From Candidatus Poribacteria bacterium (lineage in GTDB: Bacteria; Poribacteria; WGA-4E; WGA-3G): a stretch of 16,734 bases of DNA. The stretch lies in contig JAPPMR010000479.1 of the NCBI GenBank assembly GCA_028818995.1, forward strand, positions 1 through 16,734. The letters are read 5' to 3'. Both the position numbers and the translations under genes were made by a program. This document shows positions 14,858-16,734 of the stretch, piece by piece (position 1 is the first letter of the stretch; each line of letters starts with the position of its first letter). The notes under the pieces were generated by a model, which was not told where the DNA came from, ran no database searches, and saw only the letters and a program-made list of their open reading frames with translations.

Positions 14858-15658
14858 CTACTTTTTAAGTTTCAGCGTGAAATCTTGCTTGACTTCCCCA
14901 CCAGCAGTGACGGTGACAGTAACAGGTTCTTTGTTATTGGTGCCGCACGCTTCATGCCAATATCCCAACTTATAGGTTCCGGCAGGGACATCTTCAAGCG
15001 TGAATTCACCCTTTTCGTTCGTCACAGCAAAATACGGATGCGGCACATAAGCGACCCATGCTTTCATCCATCCATGGATATCGCATTTCACTTCAACGGG
15101 ACCTTCCGCATTCTTAGACTTAAAACGAGTGAGACGCATTTTTTTACGGTTCTTTGTTTGCTGTATGTTTATCTCGGTGTTATTCTTCTTTGTACCGAAG
15201 ATATGCACATTGTGCGTTGCCTTGTCGTTATTCAACATCGTCAGGACGGTTCCAACAGGAATGATCTGCACATGCGGATCGAATCTACAATCCTTCTGAT
15301 CAATTTCCACTTTTGCGTCCTTGTCAAAATCCTTGCCTTGTGAAATGTCCATCAGATATACAATTGTGTTCTTCAAAGCCATACCATCACCAACGACAAG
15401 CGATTCATCAAACTTATCTGTAACACCACAAACCTTCGGATCTTTTGTGATCTCCAGTTTTTTCTTTTCAGGCACTTCGCCTTCAAACTTTACAACACCG
15501 CTAATTTTTCCACCGTCTTTAACAGTCGTAGATTTATATGCTTTGGGGAAAACAAGTTTGTCCATCTCTTCTTCTTTTCCATGACTGTCTGCAAACACAA
15601 ACAGACCGAAGCCAAATGCGAGAAGAAGTGTGAGACATGTCAACATTTTCGTTTTCAT
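14858..15658 (-). CDS. Secreted cupredoxin-like protein with carboxypeptidase-regulatory-like tail
   Basis: 266 residues with a clear signal peptide (about 1-23, MKTKMLTCLTLLLAFGFGLF...ADS). The middle region (about 50-207) looks like a plastocyanin-type fold: H149 in DKATHNVHIFG, and the cluster C192-x2-H195-x2-M198 in VKCDIHGWMKAW, the expected positions for a type 1 copper site, although the spacing is shorter than in plastocyanin. The C-terminal part (about 208-266, FAVTNEKGEFTLEDVPAGTYKLGYW) is a carboxypeptidase-regulatory/CarboxypepD_reg-like beta-sandwich. Extra cysteines are present (C77, C124, C238). AAGGAG six bases before the ATG is a strong ribosome-binding site. Next to an oxidase without its own cytochrome c domain, it is a candidate electron donor, but copper binding is inferred. 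Confidence 0.85.
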   Translation of the reverse strand: MKTKMLTCLTLLLAFGFGLFVFADSHGKEEEMDKLVFPKAYKSTTVKDGGKISGVVKFEGEVPEKKKLEITKDPKVCGVTDKFDESLVVGDGMALKNTIVYLMDISQGKDFDKDAKVEIDQKDCRFDPHVQIIPVGTVLTMLNNDKATHNVHIFGTKKNNTEINIQQTKNRKKMRLTRFKSKNAEGPVEVKCDIHGWMKAWVAYVPHPYFAVTNEKGEFTLEDVPAGTYKLGYWHEACGTNNKEPVTVTVTAGGEVKQDFTLKLKK

Positions 15659-15688
15659 TTTTTATCTCCTTATAAAAATTTAAGGTTT

Positions 15689-15708
15689 ATGAGGCACCGC
15701 TGCCTCAT
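15689..15708. repeat. Perfect 8-bp hairpin upstream of the cupredoxin gene
   Basis: ATGAGGCA (15689-15696), a CCGC loop, then TGCCTCAT (15701-15708). It lies in the 72-base gap between the EB_dh gene stop and the cupredoxin ATG. On the minus strand it is followed, after about ten bases, by a short T-rich stretch (AAATTTTTAT), so it could be a weak terminator of the upstream gene or a 5' leader hairpin of the cupredoxin gene. The TGCCTCAT arm recurs at 6218-6225. Confidence 0.65.
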
Positions 15709-15730
15709 TATTTGATTTAATTCAATAGAA

Positions 15731-16734
15731 TTACGTATTTCTTTGCCGTACAAACTGTCGTAGTCCGACCAATAGACCGAACGAGAGAAGTGCCACTAAC
15801 GGCGGATAAATAAACCTTCTTGACGAAGGAACTGGTTCTAACACAAAACTGTACCAACTTGAGATAACCCGTTTCGTATCAACATCACCATTTGCACCAT
15901 CCCATGCGGAAAAGGCGATTGGTACAAATACACCGGATTCAAGCTGCAGGTCTTTCTTGTCATCCGTTTTTAAAGCACGTTTGACCCATAATTTGTATTG
16001 TCCATCAGTGTATTCACTTTTTGCTTGAATATCCCCTTGGACTTCTTGTGCTTCAGCATTGTTGATTCCTTTCGCTGTGAGTTCCGTAACCTTGTCTGCA
16101 TCAGATGCTTTCCACTGCCACAGATAGACAGGTTTTCTTCCGCCCCAAAGGAAATAAGGTTTTTCATCGGTGGGTCCTTTCGGCACTTTCACCGGAAATT
16201 GGATTGCAATTGCGTCCTCAAACGTTGTTCCAATATCTTCGTTCTCTTCAACTTCGGTATTATGTGTGCGGTCATCCCATGTAAAAAGAAAGACGACCTC
16301 TGTATCATTGTAAAATGATTTGACATTAACCGAGTCAATCGTCGGATTAAACTGGCGTGGTTCAACAATTATTTGTCCGACAAGGGGGAAGTAACTTGAT
16401 TCAAGTGTTTCCCATCCGGCATCAGCTATTTCTGGCAACTCGCTTGCTATATATTGTGAGCGAAGAACGTTTTTACCAATTGCTGCTTCTGGTCGCTTTT
16501 CAGGAGAAAGAGATTTAACGTAGTTCGCCAAATGCCAACTTTTAACATTAAATGCTTTCATCGCTGTATCATAGATATGTTTTTGTTCTTCGGTTGCATC
16601 ACCATCCGCCATAAGATCTAAGATTTCGTAAGCATTGCTCATTTTTTCATCGAGTTGGTTATATTCTTCTTCCTCAGACTCTGTCATTTCTACTTTACTG
16701 TCCAATTCGTTATAGCGTTTAGATTGCTCTATAG
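15731..16734 (-). CDS. EB_dh-type haem-binding protein with cytochrome c-like tail helix, 5' end missing
   Basis: The frame is open to the window's right edge, giving 333 residues without the start; TTG at 16705 is an internal codon rather than a convincing start. SWHLANYVKSLSP (about 16549-16511) resembles the last helix of class I cytochromes c, so a CxxCH haem domain probably lies upstream, outside the window. The rest matches the ethylbenzene-dehydrogenase gamma-like (EB_dh) family: FPLVGQIIVEPRQFNPTIDS, a WDDRTHN turn, EDAIAIQFPVKVPKG, GRKPVYLWQWKA and FVPIAFSAWDGANG. A C-terminal helix (RFIYPPLVALLSFGLLVGL) anchors it in the membrane. Relatives carry haem b in the periplasm. The methionine I expect as axial ligand before Gly-x-x-x-PV appears to be Trp (PYFLWGG). 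A role passing electrons towards the oxidase is inference. Confidence 0.82.
   Translation of the reverse strand, partial: IEQSKRYNELDSKVEMTESEEEEYNQLDEKMSNAYEILDLMADGDATEEQKHIYDTAMKAFNVKSWHLANYVKSLSPEKRPEAAIGKNVLRSQYIASELPEIADAGWETLESSYFPLVGQIIVEPRQFNPTIDSVNVKSFYNDTEVVFLFTWDDRTHNTEVEENEDIGTTFEDAIAIQFPVKVPKGPTDEKPYFLWGGRKPVYLWQWKASDADKVTELTAKGINNAEAQEVQGDIQAKSEYTDGQYKLWVKRALKTDDKKDLQLESGVFVPIAFSAWDGANGDVDTKRVISSWYSFVLEPVPSSRRFIYPPLVALLSFGLLVGLRQFVRQRNT

Noticed and set aside
14885..15343. Plus-strand open frame of 152 codons opposite the cupredoxin gene
   Set aside because: Antisense to a protein with a clear signal peptide, copper-like cluster and strong ribosome-binding site.
1..16734. CRISPR array, tRNA or rRNA genes, transposase
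   Set aside because: No regularly spaced repeats, no cloverleaf-like or rRNA-like sequence and no transposase motif were seen on either strand by eye; a covariance-model scan was not possible.

Overview
The window is a densely packed, moderately AT-rich bacterial region in which every supported gene lies on the minus strand, so it is read from the high coordinates to the low ones. I see no tRNA, rRNA, CRISPR array or transposase gene, and no gene-free stretch exceeds about 120 bases. Style and content suggest an uncultivated marine or sponge-type lineage such as Candidatus Poribacteria or a relative: a 'WHQWRGPNNDG' PQQ-type propeller, a cytochrome c/ethylbenzene-dehydrogenase-like fusion, an aa3 oxidase cluster with two subunit III genes, and small palindromic repeats. 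That taxonomic call is from memory and is tentative.

Right end (16734-14858): a 5'-truncated gene for an EB_dh-type haem-binding protein with a cytochrome c-like tail helix, then a secreted cupredoxin-like protein. Both look like periplasmic electron carriers.

Centre right (14739-13027): an ABC exporter pair (ATPase plus ABC-2 permease). Centre (12976-5187): an A1-type cytochrome c oxidase cluster in the order ctaC, ctaD, ctaA (haem A synthase), ctaB (haem O synthase), a small basic membrane protein, a short subunit III paralogue, a CPAC-motif mini-protein, a beta-class DNA methyltransferase, ctaE, ctaF. It is followed by a SCO copper chaperone (5142-4507) whose stop overlaps a small membrane protein. 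Together these provide the core oxidase, its haem A supply and its CuA metallation, with plausible electron donors upstream.

Left part (4222-1): a 638-residue fusion of two universal-stress domains, three PCP_red-type domains and a rubredoxin-like zinc knuckle; an unrecognised 142-residue protein; a secreted PQQ-like beta-propeller; and, overlapping its stop by four bases, the 5' part of an Mrp/Nbp35-type ATPase gene that runs off the window.

Most of this is ordinary respiratory biology. The items that deserve attention are the USP/PCP_red/rubredoxin fusion, the DNA methyltransferase inserted between two subunit III genes, the duplicated His/Asp-rich head of subunit I, the EB_dh domain whose usual haem methionine appears to be tryptophan, and an inverted pair of palindromic repeats at 14765-14837 whose differences are compensatory within their stems.
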